Positions 41,109-49,998 of a DNA stretch of 64,000 bases are shown piece by piece (within the stretch, counting starts at the first letter, position 1; each line of letters begins with the position of its first letter). Below the pieces are notes generated by a model. It saw only the letters and a list, made by a program, of their open reading frames with translations. It ran no database searches and was not told where the DNA came from. The position numbers were made by a program, and so were the translations under genes. Location of the stretch: assembly GCA_023423895.1 (NCBI GenBank), contig JAFAER010000062.1, positions 1 to 64,000 of the forward strand, read 5' to 3'. This stretch comes from Pseudomonadota bacterium. GTDB lineage: Bacteria; Myxococcota_A; Polyangia; Polyangiales; Polyangiaceae.

Positions 41109-42320
41109 TCAGGGCTTCGCGATGCGCCGGAGCTCGCCGTCGGCAGAGCCCCGCTTCGTTCCGAACGTGAGAAACCAGATCGCGTCGCCGTCGACGACGA
41201 GCGCGCCGGGATCGGCGAGCCCACTCTGCACGACGACGGGCGGTGCCCCGCCACACCCCGTCTTGGGGCAGGCGAGGAGCTCACCGTCTTTCAGGCTCGC
41301 GAACTCTCCGTCGAAGTTGCCTTCGTTCGTCCAGTAGAGCGTAGTGGCGTCCACAGCCACGCCGAGGGAGTTGACGTTCGTCGTGCCGTACTCTTCCTTC
41401 GGCGCAGCAGGGTTGGCCTTGAGCGCGCTCAACACGTGGCCCTTCGGCGACTCGTACTCCGCGTAGGCCCAGTACACGCGTTCGTCGTCGACGGTCACGT
41501 GGCCCTGCAAGCCGCCGTAGCTGAGCGGTCCGACGTCTTCCTGGGCACCACCGTCGAGAGGGGCTCGCTTGAGCGTCGTCGAGTTCGACGTGAAGTACAC
41601 GTGCGCGGCGTCCACCGCGACAGTCCATGGCTTGTTGGCGGAGCCGAAGGCCGCGCGCTCCGAGCCGTTCGGTCTCACGCGTACGACAGTGCCGTTGTTG
41701 TTCTCCGCGAAGTACAAGAAGCCGCCGGAAAAGCGGACGTGCGCCGCCCAATCACCTTCGGTGATCAAGCGTTTGTCCGTGCACTGAGGCAACGTGCAGC
41801 CCCAGACGCCGCCCCAAGAGTCGTCACCGCCGTCGCCTGCGAAGTCGAGGTTCGACCAGTAGAGGTTCTGGCCGTCGAGCGCGACGCCTCGTGCCTCTTC
41901 GTGACCGCTCGCGAGGACGTCGGTCGTGCCGTCGGACTTCGCGATGCGGAGTACGGCGCCGTTCCCGCGGGACGTGACGTAGACGTGGGAGCCGTCGATC
42001 GCGAGGTCGACCGGGTTCTCGAGGCCTCCTCGGACGACGACGCTCTCACACTTGCCGCCAATGCACGCGCCCCCGAGGCAGTCATGCCCGCATCGGCCGC
42101 AGTGACGCGGATCCGTCTGCAGCTTGCTGTCGTCGCATGGCGGCGCCGGTCCACCCTCGCCGATCACGGAGCCGTCTTCGGAGACGCCCCCGTCGGCGTT
42201 CGAACCGTCGAGATCGCCTGCCTGTTCGTCGTACGTGAGGTCGGGCACGCCGATGAGCCCGGCACATCCGGTGAGAACGACGACGAGCGAGAAGACGTTG
42301 AAGAGCCGCGCGCGATTCAT
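41109..42320 (-). CDS. Beta-propeller lipoprotein
   Basis: This 403-residue protein has lipobox VLTGC, an Asp/Gly-rich linker and a small Cys knot (HCGRCGHDCLGGACIGGKC). About six blades follow, of the form (V)-D-x-x-(H/D)-V-Y-(F/V)-T with N..N/SN turns (IDGSHVYVTSRGNGAVLRIA, VDAAHVYFTSNSTTLKRAPL, VDATTLYWTNEG). This is the NHL/YncE-like or TolB-like propeller design used for binding rather than catalysis. It is third in a probable operon: kinase, TPR/PEGA-like protein, propeller lipoprotein (1-bp TGATG overlap). Confidence 0.75.
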   Translation of the reverse strand: MNRARLFNVFSLVVVLTGCAGLIGVPDLTYDEQAGDLDGSNADGGVSEDGSVIGEGGPAPPCDDSKLQTDPRHCGRCGHDCLGGACIGGKCESVVVRGGLENPVDLAIDGSHVYVTSRGNGAVLRIAKSDGTTDVLASGHEEARGVALDGQNLYWSNLDFAGDGGDDSWGGVWGCTLPQCTDKRLITEGDWAAHVRFSGGFLYFAENNNGTVVRVRPNGSERAAFGSANKPWTVAVDAAHVYFTSNSTTLKRAPLDGGAQEDVGPLSYGGLQGHVTVDDERVYWAYAEYESPKGHVLSALKANPAAPKEEYGTTNVNSLGVAVDATTLYWTNEGNFDGEFASLKDGELLACPKTGCGGAPPVVVQSGLADPGALVVDGDAIWFLTFGTKRGSADGELRRIAKP

Positions 42321-43360
42321 CAGAACACCCCCACGACGGTCAGGCCGCCGCCCGTCGGCGCGGCGGTCGGAGCAATCCTAACGATGGGCCGCGTCGAAGA
42401 CGCGCTCTTCGGGCCCGTGTCGCCGCTCTCCTTCCGAGCGTTCGGAGCGGTGAAGACGAGCGCGGCTCCGGCGGCGAGGGCCACTCCGCCTGCCGCAAAC
42501 GCGATCGTCGACACGAGGCCGAGCGTCTTCGCGCTCTCGCTCGCATCCACCGCGCTTCGATCCGCACAGGGTCCGTCGTTCGCACACGTCGCCTTCGCGT
42601 CGCTGCTCTTGCCCATGGCCATCAGTCCCGTGATCGCACCCGCCGCAAGGCCGGCGACGCCGATCCCACCGACGACGAAGCCTACCGTGCGCTGGCCGCT
42701 GCTGCCGTCGCTGGGGGCGGGAGAGCTGGTCGCGGGCGCCTCGGCAGGCTTCGGCGCAGGCGTCTGCTCCGCGACCGGCTCCGCCTCGAGCTTCGGCACG
42801 GTGACCTCGAGGCTCTGACCGTCCTTCGAGACGGTCACGGTCGTCTTGAACGGCTTGTGACCGGCGGCCGTCGCTTCGACCGAGTGCGAGCCGACGTCGA
42901 CCGGGATCGGCACGCCGAACGACGCCTTCGACACGCTCGTGCCGTCGCGCGAGATCTCGACGGCGTCATTGCCCTTGTCGACGGCGATCGTGAGGCGCGC
43001 GAGCTTCGGCTCGAGCGCGCTCGCGCGCTGTGAAGCGAGCTTCTCCCAGTCCTTGCGGCCGAGCGCCTGCGCAGCGCTGGCGGCTTCCTTGTAGGCCGCC
43101 CACGCGCTCGCCGTCTGCTTGTTCTTCTCGTAGCAGTCGCCGAGGTGGATGAGCGTGCCCGCGCCGCGGTCGAGCCGGTTCGACTCGGCGAACTTCGGAC
43201 ATGCCTCTCCGTACTTCTTCTGCGCGGCGAGCTTCTTCGCCTCGACGAAGAGCGCCTCCGCGGCCGCTTCGTCTCCGCCCGCCCGTGCCTCCGAGGTGTA
43301 CGTGCAGATCGCAACGAACGCCATCGCCACCCCAACCGAGGTCCGACCCATGAGCCGCAT
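42320..43360 (-). CDS. Exported TPR/PEGA-like membrane protein (kinase-linked, paralogue 1)
   Basis: The protein has 346 residues from the ATG at 43360 (a second ATG lies at 43351). A signal peptide precedes a TPR-like helical hairpin pair (EALFVEAKKLAAQKKYGEAC, then TLIHLGDCYEKNKQTASAW), residues about 30-110. A PEGA-type beta domain follows (VEISRDGTSV, VPVDVGSHSVEATAAGHK), then a Pro/Ala linker and two hydrophobic helices near the C-terminus (VGFVVGGIGVAGLAAGAITG; STIAFAAGGVALAAGAALVF). The kinase gene ends 28 bp upstream. The protein at 54202 has the same domain order. Confidence 0.75.
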   Translation of the reverse strand: MRLMGRTSVGVAMAFVAICTYTSEARAGGDEAAAEALFVEAKKLAAQKKYGEACPKFAESNRLDRGAGTLIHLGDCYEKNKQTASAWAAYKEAASAAQALGRKDWEKLASQRASALEPKLARLTIAVDKGNDAVEISRDGTSVSKASFGVPIPVDVGSHSVEATAAGHKPFKTTVTVSKDGQSLEVTVPKLEAEPVAEQTPAPKPAEAPATSSPAPSDGSSGQRTVGFVVGGIGVAGLAAGAITGLMAMGKSSDAKATCANDGPCADRSAVDASESAKTLGLVSTIAFAAGGVALAAGAALVFTAPNARKESGDTGPKSASSTRPIVRIAPTAAPTGGGLTVVGVF

Positions 43361-43388
43361 CGTAACCCGATCTCGACCTGGCGGACCG

Positions 43389-44870
43389 TCAGCGGCGGCC
43401 AATGTTGCTCAGATCGTCCGCCTTCGGACTCGGAGCAGGCGCGCCCTTCTCCTTTGGCGGCGCCGTGTGCGCTCCAGCCTTCGGCGGTGCCGCCGACGGA
43501 GGCTTTCGCGTGTCGGGAAGCGCGCTTGCGACCGGCGGTTCGGGCTCGGCAGGCGGTGCAGAATCGGCGGGCTCGGGGGGAACCGGCGGCAGGTCCTTAC
43601 GTCCGGGGGGGAGGGGCATGCTCCCTTCGCTTCCGGCCACCGCGGGTGGGGGTGTCGAATGCGCTGTCGAGCGCTTCACGAAGAACACGGCGCCGCCTGC
43701 CGCCGCCGACGCGAGAACGAGCCCTCCGATGACGAGACCGACGACGAGCCCGGCACGCGAGCTCGGCGCGGGGGGCGTCGCCGTCGCCAACGGCGAAGGA
43801 CCGACCAGCGACTCCGTCTCGCCCCACGCGACCGACGTCCCGCCGTGGACGTTCACGCGCGAAGACGGTGCGGGAGGCGGCGCCGGGACTGGGACCGACG
43901 CCGAGCTCGAGACGGGCGGGAGTTGCCGGCCGGAAGCCGCCGCGACCGCGCGGACGCGCTCGGTGATGGTCGCCTGGATTCCATGCGCGAACGGCTCGAG
44001 CGCCTGGACGAGCTCGACGACACTCTGGAAACGATGCTCTGGCTGCTTGTGTAGACAGCGTTCGATGATCTGGTCCAGCACCTCGGGGCAATCCGGGCGA
44101 ACGGACCGGAGCGGCGGCTGCTGCTCGGTCGCGATCACGAGCACGAGCTCGGTCACCGTCTCGGCGTAGAAGGGGACGCGCCTCGTGAGCAGCTCGTACA
44201 AGATGACGCCGAGCGCCCAGATGTCCGTCCGCGCGTCGACGTTCCGTGATGACCGGAGCTGCTCCGGCGACATGTAGCTCGGGGAGCCGATGACCTCCGT
44301 CGTGCGCGTGAGCTGCATCTCGTGCGCGCCGGCGCGCGGGTCGATCTTCGAGATCCCGAAGTCGAGGACCTTCACGAGCGGACGCCCGTGCACCGCGTGC
44401 GTCAAGAACAGGTTCTTCGGCTTCAGATCGCGATGAACGATGCCCGCCGCATGAGCCTCGGCGATCGCCTCACACGCCTGCATGACGTAGTCGACGGCGT
44501 CGGGGATCGGGATCGGCCCGGCGCTGTCGTCGATGACGTCGCCGAGGTCCTTGCCCTCGAGGCGCTCCATGACGATGTACGGCCGCCCGTCGTCGAGATT
44601 GCCGACGTCGAAGACGCGCGCGACGTGCTCGCTCCTCAGGCTGACGGCGGCGCGCGCCTCGCGCATGAAGCGGCCGACGACGTCCGTGTGGCCGAGCGCG
44701 CTGGAACGGAGAAGCTTGATCGCGACGTTGGTGTTCAGCGCTTCGTGTCGCGCGGCGAGGACGACGCCCATGCCGCCTTCGCCGATCACACGTTCGACGC
44801 GGTATTTGCCCGCGAGGAGCTCGCCGCCCGAGAACATCGGCTGCGTCGTGTCGTTGGTGGGTGGTTGCAT
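43389..44870 (-). CDS. Membrane-anchored serine/threonine protein kinase (paralogue 1)
   Basis: The protein has 493 residues from the ATG at 44870. The PKN-type kinase domain, residues about 20-285, has glycine loop IGEGGMGVV, the Lys in VAIKLL, the helix-C Glu in FMREARA, HRDLKPKN, DFG (LDFGISK) and GSPSYMSPEQ. All catalytic residues are intact. A Pro/Ser linker, one transmembrane helix (LVVGLVIGGLVLASAAAGG, near residue 375) and a Pro-rich extracytoplasmic tail follow. It likely phosphorylates cytoplasmic proteins in response to an envelope signal. It is co-transcribed with a TPR/PEGA-like protein and a propeller lipoprotein. Confidence 0.92.
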   Translation of the reverse strand: MQPPTNDTTQPMFSGGELLAGKYRVERVIGEGGMGVVLAARHEALNTNVAIKLLRSSALGHTDVVGRFMREARAAVSLRSEHVARVFDVGNLDDGRPYIVMERLEGKDLGDVIDDSAGPIPIPDAVDYVMQACEAIAEAHAAGIVHRDLKPKNLFLTHAVHGRPLVKVLDFGISKIDPRAGAHEMQLTRTTEVIGSPSYMSPEQLRSSRNVDARTDIWALGVILYELLTRRVPFYAETVTELVLVIATEQQPPLRSVRPDCPEVLDQIIERCLHKQPEHRFQSVVELVQALEPFAHGIQATITERVRAVAAASGRQLPPVSSSASVPVPAPPPAPSSRVNVHGGTSVAWGETESLVGPSPLATATPPAPSSRAGLVVGLVIGGLVLASAAAGGAVFFVKRSTAHSTPPPAVAGSEGSMPLPPGRKDLPPVPPEPADSAPPAEPEPPVASALPDTRKPPSAAPPKAGAHTAPPKEKGAPAPSPKADDLSNIGRR

Positions 44871-44976
44871 GCGTCCGTCCGCTGGCCGAGGCGCAGGCAA
44901 CCCCCGACGCTAGAGCTCGAGATTACCGGCGGTCCGGCACTGCGTCGAGCTAATCTCCCTGGCCCACCGAACGACC

Positions 44977-45912
44977 ATGCGCCCGGAGCTCTTCCGACTC
45001 TTCGACGTAGGCTTCCCCTCCTACTTCGTCCTCCTCCTCTCGGGGTTCGTCTTCGCGACGGGGCTCGGCGTCTTGTGGGCGCGGCGCATCGGCCTCAATC
45101 CCGATGTGATCGTCGACCTGGGGCTCGCGATGCTGCTCGCGGGCGTCGCCGGTTCTCGCATCCTCCACGTCATCGCTGACGGTCACTTCTGGGAGTACGT
45201 GCACCTGTGCACAGACCCGTCGCTCGTCGACTGGCCGCTGGATCGGGCCGAGTGCCTCTCGCCAGCGTACGACGGCGTCTGGGACGCGGCGCGCGGCGTG
45301 TGCCATCCGAAGTCGAGCGACTGCTTCGCGTGGGCGAAGTTCTGGGCCGGAGGCCTCACGTATTACGGCGGCTTCATCGGCGCGACGGGCGCGGCGGTGG
45401 TCCTCCTGCGACGCGACCGATTCCCGTTCTGGAAGGCTGCGGACATGGCGGGCTTCGCGATCCCGATGGGGCTCGCGTTCGGTCGAATGGGATGCCTGCT
45501 CGCGGGCTGCTGCTTCGGCGCCGCCACGAACCTTCCGTGGGGACTCTCGTTCCCGCCACGGAGTCCCGCCAGCGAAGCCCAGGCGAAAGAGCACTTGTTG
45601 CAGAGCGCACGCATGTGGAGCGAGCCCGTGCATCCGACGCAGGTGTACGAGTCCGCGGCATCGCTCGCGATCGCGTTCGTGTGCCTCTACGTCGTGCTCC
45701 CGCGCAAGCGCTACGACGGGCAGGTCTTTGCCGCGTCGCTCGTGCTCTACGCGGTCGCGCGCTTCGCGGTCGAGATCCTTCGTCGCGACGACCGTGGCGG
45801 TGCGATCGGCCTCTCGACCTCACAGCTCATCGGTCTCGGCCTCGTCGCGGCGGCGGTTGCGATTCACCGGATTCGTGGGAAGGCCAAGGCGACCGTCGCC
45901 GCGCCTGCCTGA
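44977..45912 (+). CDS. lgt: Prolipoprotein diacylglyceryl transferase
   Basis: This 311-residue polytopic membrane protein has the Lgt motifs GLTYYGGFIGA, FGRMGCLLAGCCFG (the catalytic Arg and the G-x-GCC-G signature) and HPTQVYES. It transfers diacylglycerol from phosphatidylglycerol to the lipobox Cys, which fits the many lipoproteins here. A loop of about 45 residues carrying four Cys (CTDPSLVDW to KSSDCFAW) separates the second and third spans and is longer than in most Lgt proteins. The position of the His in the classical FHGG motif is Tyr, as in many non-enterobacterial homologues. Confidence 0.93.
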   Translation: MRPELFRLFDVGFPSYFVLLLSGFVFATGLGVLWARRIGLNPDVIVDLGLAMLLAGVAGSRILHVIADGHFWEYVHLCTDPSLVDWPLDRAECLSPAYDGVWDAARGVCHPKSSDCFAWAKFWAGGLTYYGGFIGATGAAVVLLRRDRFPFWKAADMAGFAIPMGLAFGRMGCLLAGCCFGAATNLPWGLSFPPRSPASEAQAKEHLLQSARMWSEPVHPTQVYESAASLAIAFVCLYVVLPRKRYDGQVFAASLVLYAVARFAVEILRRDDRGGAIGLSTSQLIGLGLVAAAVAIHRIRGKAKATVAAPA

Positions 45913-46008
45913 GCCACGTCCGCATGAGCCTCGGGCGTGCGCCGAGTGCGCGCGCCGACCGGAACGCGCCTTGCGACGCACGCACGGAGACCCATCTGGA
46001 GGCTCCTC

Positions 46009-46587
46009 ATGTCCATGCGGCTGTCCGAGATCCACCCCTCGCTCGTTCACTATCCGCTCGCGCTGCTCCCCATTGCCGTCGGGGCAGATGCCGTGGGCAA
46101 CACGACCGGCAACCGGAAGCTGAACTACGTCGGCAAGCTCGCCATGGCCGGCGCCGCCGTCTCGGCATCGGTCGCGGGGATCTTCGGGCTGATCGCGCAG
46201 GAGGAGGTGTCGCTCGATGCCGAAGGCGAGCGGGTGCTCAAGACCCATCGCACTCTGAACATCGGGCTGCTCGGTGCGCTCACGACGATGGCCGTCGTTC
46301 GGGCAGGCCGGAAAAAGCCCGGACTCGGCTACCTCGTGGCCGGCTTCTCGGTCCTCGCCGTGACCCTGTTCTCGGCGTACCTCGGCGGAAAGCTCGTCTA
46401 CGACCATGGGGCGGGCGTGAAGCGGGTGGGCGTGGGGGCGCGCGATCCGGAGATCACGGCTCGGACGAGCGTCATCGCGGCCGCTCAGGCAGCGAAAGAC
46501 CTCGGGCGCGGCGTTCGGCACGCGGCGCAAGATGCGAGGCAGGGCGATCTCCTCCCGGTGCTCAAGCCGAAGAAGTGGTGGTCCTGA
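46009..46587 (+). CDS. DUF2231-like membrane protein
   Basis: The protein has 192 residues from the ATG at 46009 behind GGAGG. It opens with EIHPSLVHYPLALLPIAVG, the His-containing signature of DUF2231, followed by three more transmembrane helices (LAMAGAAVSASVAGIFGLI, ILNIGLLGALTTMAVV-like, LGYLVAGFSVLAVTLFSAYLG) and a basic tail. The conserved His near the first span suggests heme or metal binding; the function is not known. Confidence 0.75.
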   Translation: MSMRLSEIHPSLVHYPLALLPIAVGADAVGNTTGNRKLNYVGKLAMAGAAVSASVAGIFGLIAQEEVSLDAEGERVLKTHRTLNIGLLGALTTMAVVRAGRKKPGLGYLVAGFSVLAVTLFSAYLGGKLVYDHGAGVKRVGVGARDPEITARTSVIAAAQAAKDLGRGVRHAAQDARQGDLLPVLKPKKWWS

Positions 46588-46594
46588 GAGCTCG

Positions 46595-46617
46595 AGCCGA
46601 GGCGTTTTCACTCGGCT
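46595..46617 (+). terminator. Stem-loop after the DUF2231 gene
   Basis: AGCCGAG-(9 nt)-CTCGGCT forms a perfect 7-bp stem 8 bp past the stop; the loop contains TTTT but no T-run follows. A weak terminator or processing hairpin. Confidence 0.4.
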
Positions 46618-46856
46618 GAGGCGTCGTTGAGGACACTCGGCCCCTCGAGGCAGGCGGCGCCAAGGCGGGTTCGCCTGGTTCGCCTGGGCGAGAGCCCGTC
46701 TTTCGTACGAGCTCGCCCGCCGTCCTTCACCGGCGTGCGGCGGAACACACCTTGCTCCATCAGCCGTGCGATGCGCGCTCGTCCGGCCTGCTGACGAAGA
46801 CCGGGCGCCCTTGCCTGAGCGCCGCAGCTTCTGCCTTGGAGTTTGGAGTGACGACG

Positions 46857-47195
46857 ATGAACGCGACGGACCCAACGTATTTTCTCTATTCGGGCCGGCT
46901 CTTCCACGAGACCGCATTGCCCGCGCTCCTCGCTCAGCTCGATCGCAGCGAGGCGGGCGCCCCGAGCTCCCAGCCTCGGACCGAAGATCCGAGCCCTGAA
47001 GGGCCGGAAGGGGAGCCGGTCGGTGATGAAGACGAGGACGAAGCGACCGACGACGACAGCGATGCGGTCCCGACGGTGAGAGAAACACCCGACGAGCGCG
47101 GCTCCGAGAGCAAGCCGCTTCCCGGCGCCGGGATGCCCGTCGTCCCGGAGCACGGAGCACCCGACGCAAACCCGATCGACCCGCGCGTCTTCTGA
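46857..47195 (+). CDS. Small acidic protein with a conserved-looking N-terminus
   Basis: The protein has 112 residues from ATG 46857 (GGAG site). The first 30 residues (NATDPTYFLYSGRLFHETAL) are well composed. The remainder is Pro/Glu/Asp-rich with an acidic run (GDEDEDEATDDDSD) and is probably unstructured. There is no signal peptide or domain match. Confidence 0.5.
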   Translation: MNATDPTYFLYSGRLFHETALPALLAQLDRSEAGAPSSQPRTEDPSPEGPEGEPVGDEDEDEATDDDSDAVPTVRETPDERGSESKPLPGAGMPVVPEHGAPDANPIDPRVF

Positions 47196-47318
47196 TTCGA
47201 CCGCGAGCTGACGGAGCGAGCTCGCGCGCGCGGCACGCAGGTGAGACGCTCTCTGCGCTTGCCTCCCGATCCGCCTGGTGTAAACCCCGCGCGGCCCAAG
47301 GGGACGGAGGTCGCTCGG

Positions 47319-47510
47319 ATGAACTCGCTCAGCCTCACCGATACGTCGAACGACGATTCCGCGCGCGTCGGCGCGCGGCAGCAGATCGATCAGCTCGACG
47401 AGCCGTGGTTCGCCGAGCCGCCGCCGAGCAGCCCGCGCCGCCCGAGCGCCCCGCCCGTGCACGTGGGCGAGTTCCTCGGCGATCCCGAAGTCGACGCCTG
47501 GCTCCGCTGA
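47319..47510 (+). CDS. 63-residue polar protein
   Basis: It is chosen from the ATG at 47319 because of a GGAGG site 8 bp upstream; an upstream in-frame extension exists but lacks such a site. The peptide is polar and Pro/Ser-rich, with a Trp-containing centre (LDEPWFAEPP) and a C-terminal FLGDPEVDAWLR. It follows the small acidic gene by 123 bp. Function unknown. Confidence 0.45.
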   Translation: MNSLSLTDTSNDDSARVGARQQIDQLDEPWFAEPPPSSPRRPSAPPVHVGEFLGDPEVDAWLR

Positions 47511-47552
47511 GCAGCTCTCCGGGCGAGAGCGCTCGCCGACCCGAGCACGAAG

Positions 47553-48083
47553 TCACGCGCGCGACGACGATGGCAGGCCCGCCTCCGCGATCGCATGAAC
47601 GTCGGACGCAGCGACCGAGCGGAAGACGGTTCGCGCCCGACGCACCTCTTCGCGCGTGCTCGCGTGCACGGCCACGAGGATCGTCCCGACGCGGGTCTTG
47701 CCCTCGTAGTACTTCGCTTCGATCTCGGGGACCGTCAGGCCGATCGCGGCTCCGATGAGTCCGAGGAGGAGAGCGCCGATCGCCGCGCCGCTGAGCGCCA
47801 GCAGGATCGGACCGGAGCGGAACAAGGCGGCGAGCTCCGGGACGAGCCCCGCGAGACCGATCGCGAGACCGGTCATCGCGCCGAGGATGGCGCCGAACCC
47901 GATCCCGATGAGCGCCCCCTCGGGAGCCTTCGACTTCGCCTCGAATCCGAAGTCGTGGTCGCCGTGTCGATCCGGATAGAGGACGGACACCTCACGAGGA
48001 GCGAAGCCAAGCGCGACCAGACGCCGGACGGTCACGTCCGCGAACACGGGTGTATCGACGATCCCCATCACGACGCGCTTCAT
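47553..48083 (-). CDS. Membrane protein with glycine-zipper hairpin
   Basis: This 176-residue protein starts with an alpha/beta stretch (VVMGIVDTPVFADVTVRRLVAL then GFAPREVSVLYP) typical of DUF1269/ActD-like or GsiB-like proteins. Two Gly-rich transmembrane helices follow (GALIGIGFGAILGAMTGLAI and LLALSGAAIGALLLGLIGAA), then a C-terminal strand/helix (TILVAVHASTREEVRRA). The Gly-zipper pair may insert in the inner membrane. It is divergent from the pyrophosphatase gene. Confidence 0.65.
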   Translation of the reverse strand: MKRVVMGIVDTPVFADVTVRRLVALGFAPREVSVLYPDRHGDHDFGFEAKSKAPEGALIGIGFGAILGAMTGLAIGLAGLVPELAALFRSGPILLALSGAAIGALLLGLIGAAIGLTVPEIEAKYYEGKTRVGTILVAVHASTREEVRRARTVFRSVAASDVHAIAEAGLPSSSRA

Positions 48084-48181
48084 GCCGCTCCATCAAGCAG
48101 GCCATGTGCCTGCGCTCGGTACGCTCGGACATCGCGCCATCGCAGGTTCCGCCTCGCCGCCGAGGGCGACTGCGGCACGGT

Positions 48182-48757
48182 GTGGCGCGCACGCCCGTTG
48201 CAGTCGAGCCAGACGTGGCAAAGTTGCATCGACTACCGGCGTTCGCGACAGACCGAGCCGTCCACGTCGTCGTGGAATCGCCGCGCGGGTGCGGGGCGAA
48301 GCTCAAGTACGACCCGGAGCTCGACGCGATGACGCTCGTGCGGCCGCTGCCGCATGGGCTCACGTTTCCGTTCGACTTCGGCTTCGTCCCGAGCACCAAG
48401 GCCGAAGACGGCGATCCGCTCGACGCGATGATCCTCTGTGATGCCGCTACCCATGCCGGGGTCGTCGTTGCATGCCGGCCCATCGCGATCGTCGAGGCAT
48501 CGCAGTCGAAGAGGCCCGGGGCGAAGCAGCGCGTTCGGAACGACCGGGTCATCTTCGTCGCGCGCGACGATGAAAGGAGCGACGGCATCACCGACGTCGC
48601 CGACCTGCCTGCGCGCCTTCGCGGCGAGATCGCCGCCTTCTTCCTGGCGGCCGTCGCCTTCGAAGGCAAGGACCTCGAGATCCTCGGCTGGGGCGACGCC
48701 CGTTCGGCGAAGCGCGCGATCGAACGCGCCCTGACGACGACGAAGCGGAAGACGTAG
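48182..48757 (+). CDS. ppa: Inorganic pyrophosphatase (family I)
   Basis: From a GTG at 48182 the protein has 191 residues; another GTG at 48215 or an ATG at 48104 could be the true start. The family I core is clear: VVVESPRGCGAKLKYD (the usual E...K-x-x-Y), TFPFDFGFVP, then the metal-binding EDGDPLDAM, and RNDRVIFVA. It hydrolyses pyrophosphate with magnesium in the cytoplasm. The length is standard, but the C-terminal helix is shorter and more basic than in E. coli. Confidence 0.88.
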   Translation: MARTPVAVEPDVAKLHRLPAFATDRAVHVVVESPRGCGAKLKYDPELDAMTLVRPLPHGLTFPFDFGFVPSTKAEDGDPLDAMILCDAATHAGVVVACRPIAIVEASQSKRPGAKQRVRNDRVIFVARDDERSDGITDVADLPARLRGEIAAFFLAAVAFEGKDLEILGWGDARSAKRAIERALTTTKRKT

Positions 48758-48936
48758 CGGCCACGTGGGGTGGGGGACAGCGGCGGATCGGAGAAGATCC
48801 GGACGCTGGATGGATCATGGAACTTTCCTGATACGAGGAACGACGCAGACATAATAATAACAACGACTTGCTACGGAGGCCGAAGGTGGTGCGGTGTGTG
48901 CAGACGCCCTCGCCGTCCCGCTCGGAGGTCCCCATC

Positions 48937-49929
48937 ATGCTCGCTCGTCGTCTCCTCTCCCTTCTCCTCGTGGCTTCGTCGGCCTGCTTCGCGTCTGCCG
49001 GGTGCGCCGTCGATGCGGACGACGCCGAGGACGGCGAGGAGGAGTCCGTCGCCGGTGACGGCGACATGCAGGAAGACGCGCTCGTCGCCGAGCGACAGCT
49101 CAATGGGAGCGAGCTGCCCGACAAGACGATCAGCCTCACGTTCGACGACGGGCCGGGCAAGCGCTCGGGCGAGCTTGCGGACTACCTGGCCTCGAAGGGA
49201 GTCAAGGCTGCCTTCTTCATCAACGGCTCGAAGGTCGCTGGTCGTCAGGGTGCGATCGACAAGATCGTCGGTCGTGGCCACCTCCTCGCGAACCACACGC
49301 ACAATCACAAGCAGCTGACGAAGCTCTCCTCCGCGACCATCGTGAAGGAGATCGCCGACACCGACGCGATCATCGCCGCCGCGCAGCCGGATGGACCGTG
49401 GGTCGTCCGCGCGCCGTTCGGCGCCTGGAACGGCACGGTCGCCCGCGCCGTGAACGCGACGGAGATGAAGAAGTACGTCGGAAGCGTGTTCTGGGACGAA
49501 GGCGGAGCCCTCACGTCGACCGCCGCGGCCGACTGGGACTGCTGGGGCAAGGGCGTCAGCGTGCAGCGCTGCGGCGAGCTCTATCTGAACGAGATCCGGC
49601 ACAAGCGGCGCGGCATCGTCCTGTTCCACGATGTCCACGACAAGACCGTGGACATGATCAAGCAGATCCTCCCGACCCTGATCCAGGAAGGCTACAAGTT
49701 CGCCCCGCTCCAGGAAGTGCCCTCGATCAAGCGCGCGATCGCCGCGGCGAGCACCCCGGAGGCCGACGACCAGTGCCAGAGCGCGACGCTCGGACGTCCG
49801 GTCGACGAGAACGTCTGCGTGGAATCGCGAAGCACGCGGACGTGGTCGCGGTGTGTCGACGGCGAGTGGATCCGCTCCACGGGGCCGTCCGACACGAAGT
49901 GCAAGCAGCGCTTCCCGCTGCAGCAGTGA
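48937..49929 (+). CDS. Polysaccharide deacetylase (NodB-type) lipoprotein
   Basis: The protein has 330 residues from the ATG at 48937 (GGAGG site). Lipobox FASAGC is followed by a short acidic linker. The NodB domain has motif 1 TFDDGPG (catalytic Asp and metal Asp), motif 2 HTHNHKQL (HxxxH zinc ligands), motif 3 VRAPFGAWN and motif 5 VLFHDVHD. The C-terminal 60 residues form a small Cys-rich unit (CQSATLGRPVDENVC then RCVDGEW). It should deacetylate chitin-like or peptidoglycan N-acetylglucosamine. A sharp AT-rich patch (48850-48862) may hold its promoter -10 element. Confidence 0.9.
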   Translation: MLARRLLSLLLVASSACFASAGCAVDADDAEDGEEESVAGDGDMQEDALVAERQLNGSELPDKTISLTFDDGPGKRSGELADYLASKGVKAAFFINGSKVAGRQGAIDKIVGRGHLLANHTHNHKQLTKLSSATIVKEIADTDAIIAAAQPDGPWVVRAPFGAWNGTVARAVNATEMKKYVGSVFWDEGGALTSTAAADWDCWGKGVSVQRCGELYLNEIRHKRRGIVLFHDVHDKTVDMIKQILPTLIQEGYKFAPLQEVPSIKRAIAAASTPEADDQCQSATLGRPVDENVCVESRSTRTWSRCVDGEWIRSTGPSDTKCKQRFPLQQ

Positions 49930-49955
49930 GCTGACCGGCAGCGAGCGCGCTCGAG

Positions 49956-49982
49956 GAGGCCGCGAGCGATCGCGGCCTCTTT
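49956..49982 (+). terminator. Strong rho-independent terminator
   Basis: A perfect 9-bp stem, GAGGCCGCG with CGCGGCCTC, closes loop AGCGAT and is followed by TTT. It lies 27 bp past the deacetylase stop and 17 bp past the stop of the convergent SRPBCC gene, so it may act for both strands. Confidence 0.75.
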
Positions 49983-49998
49983 GCGTCGTTCGTCCCGT

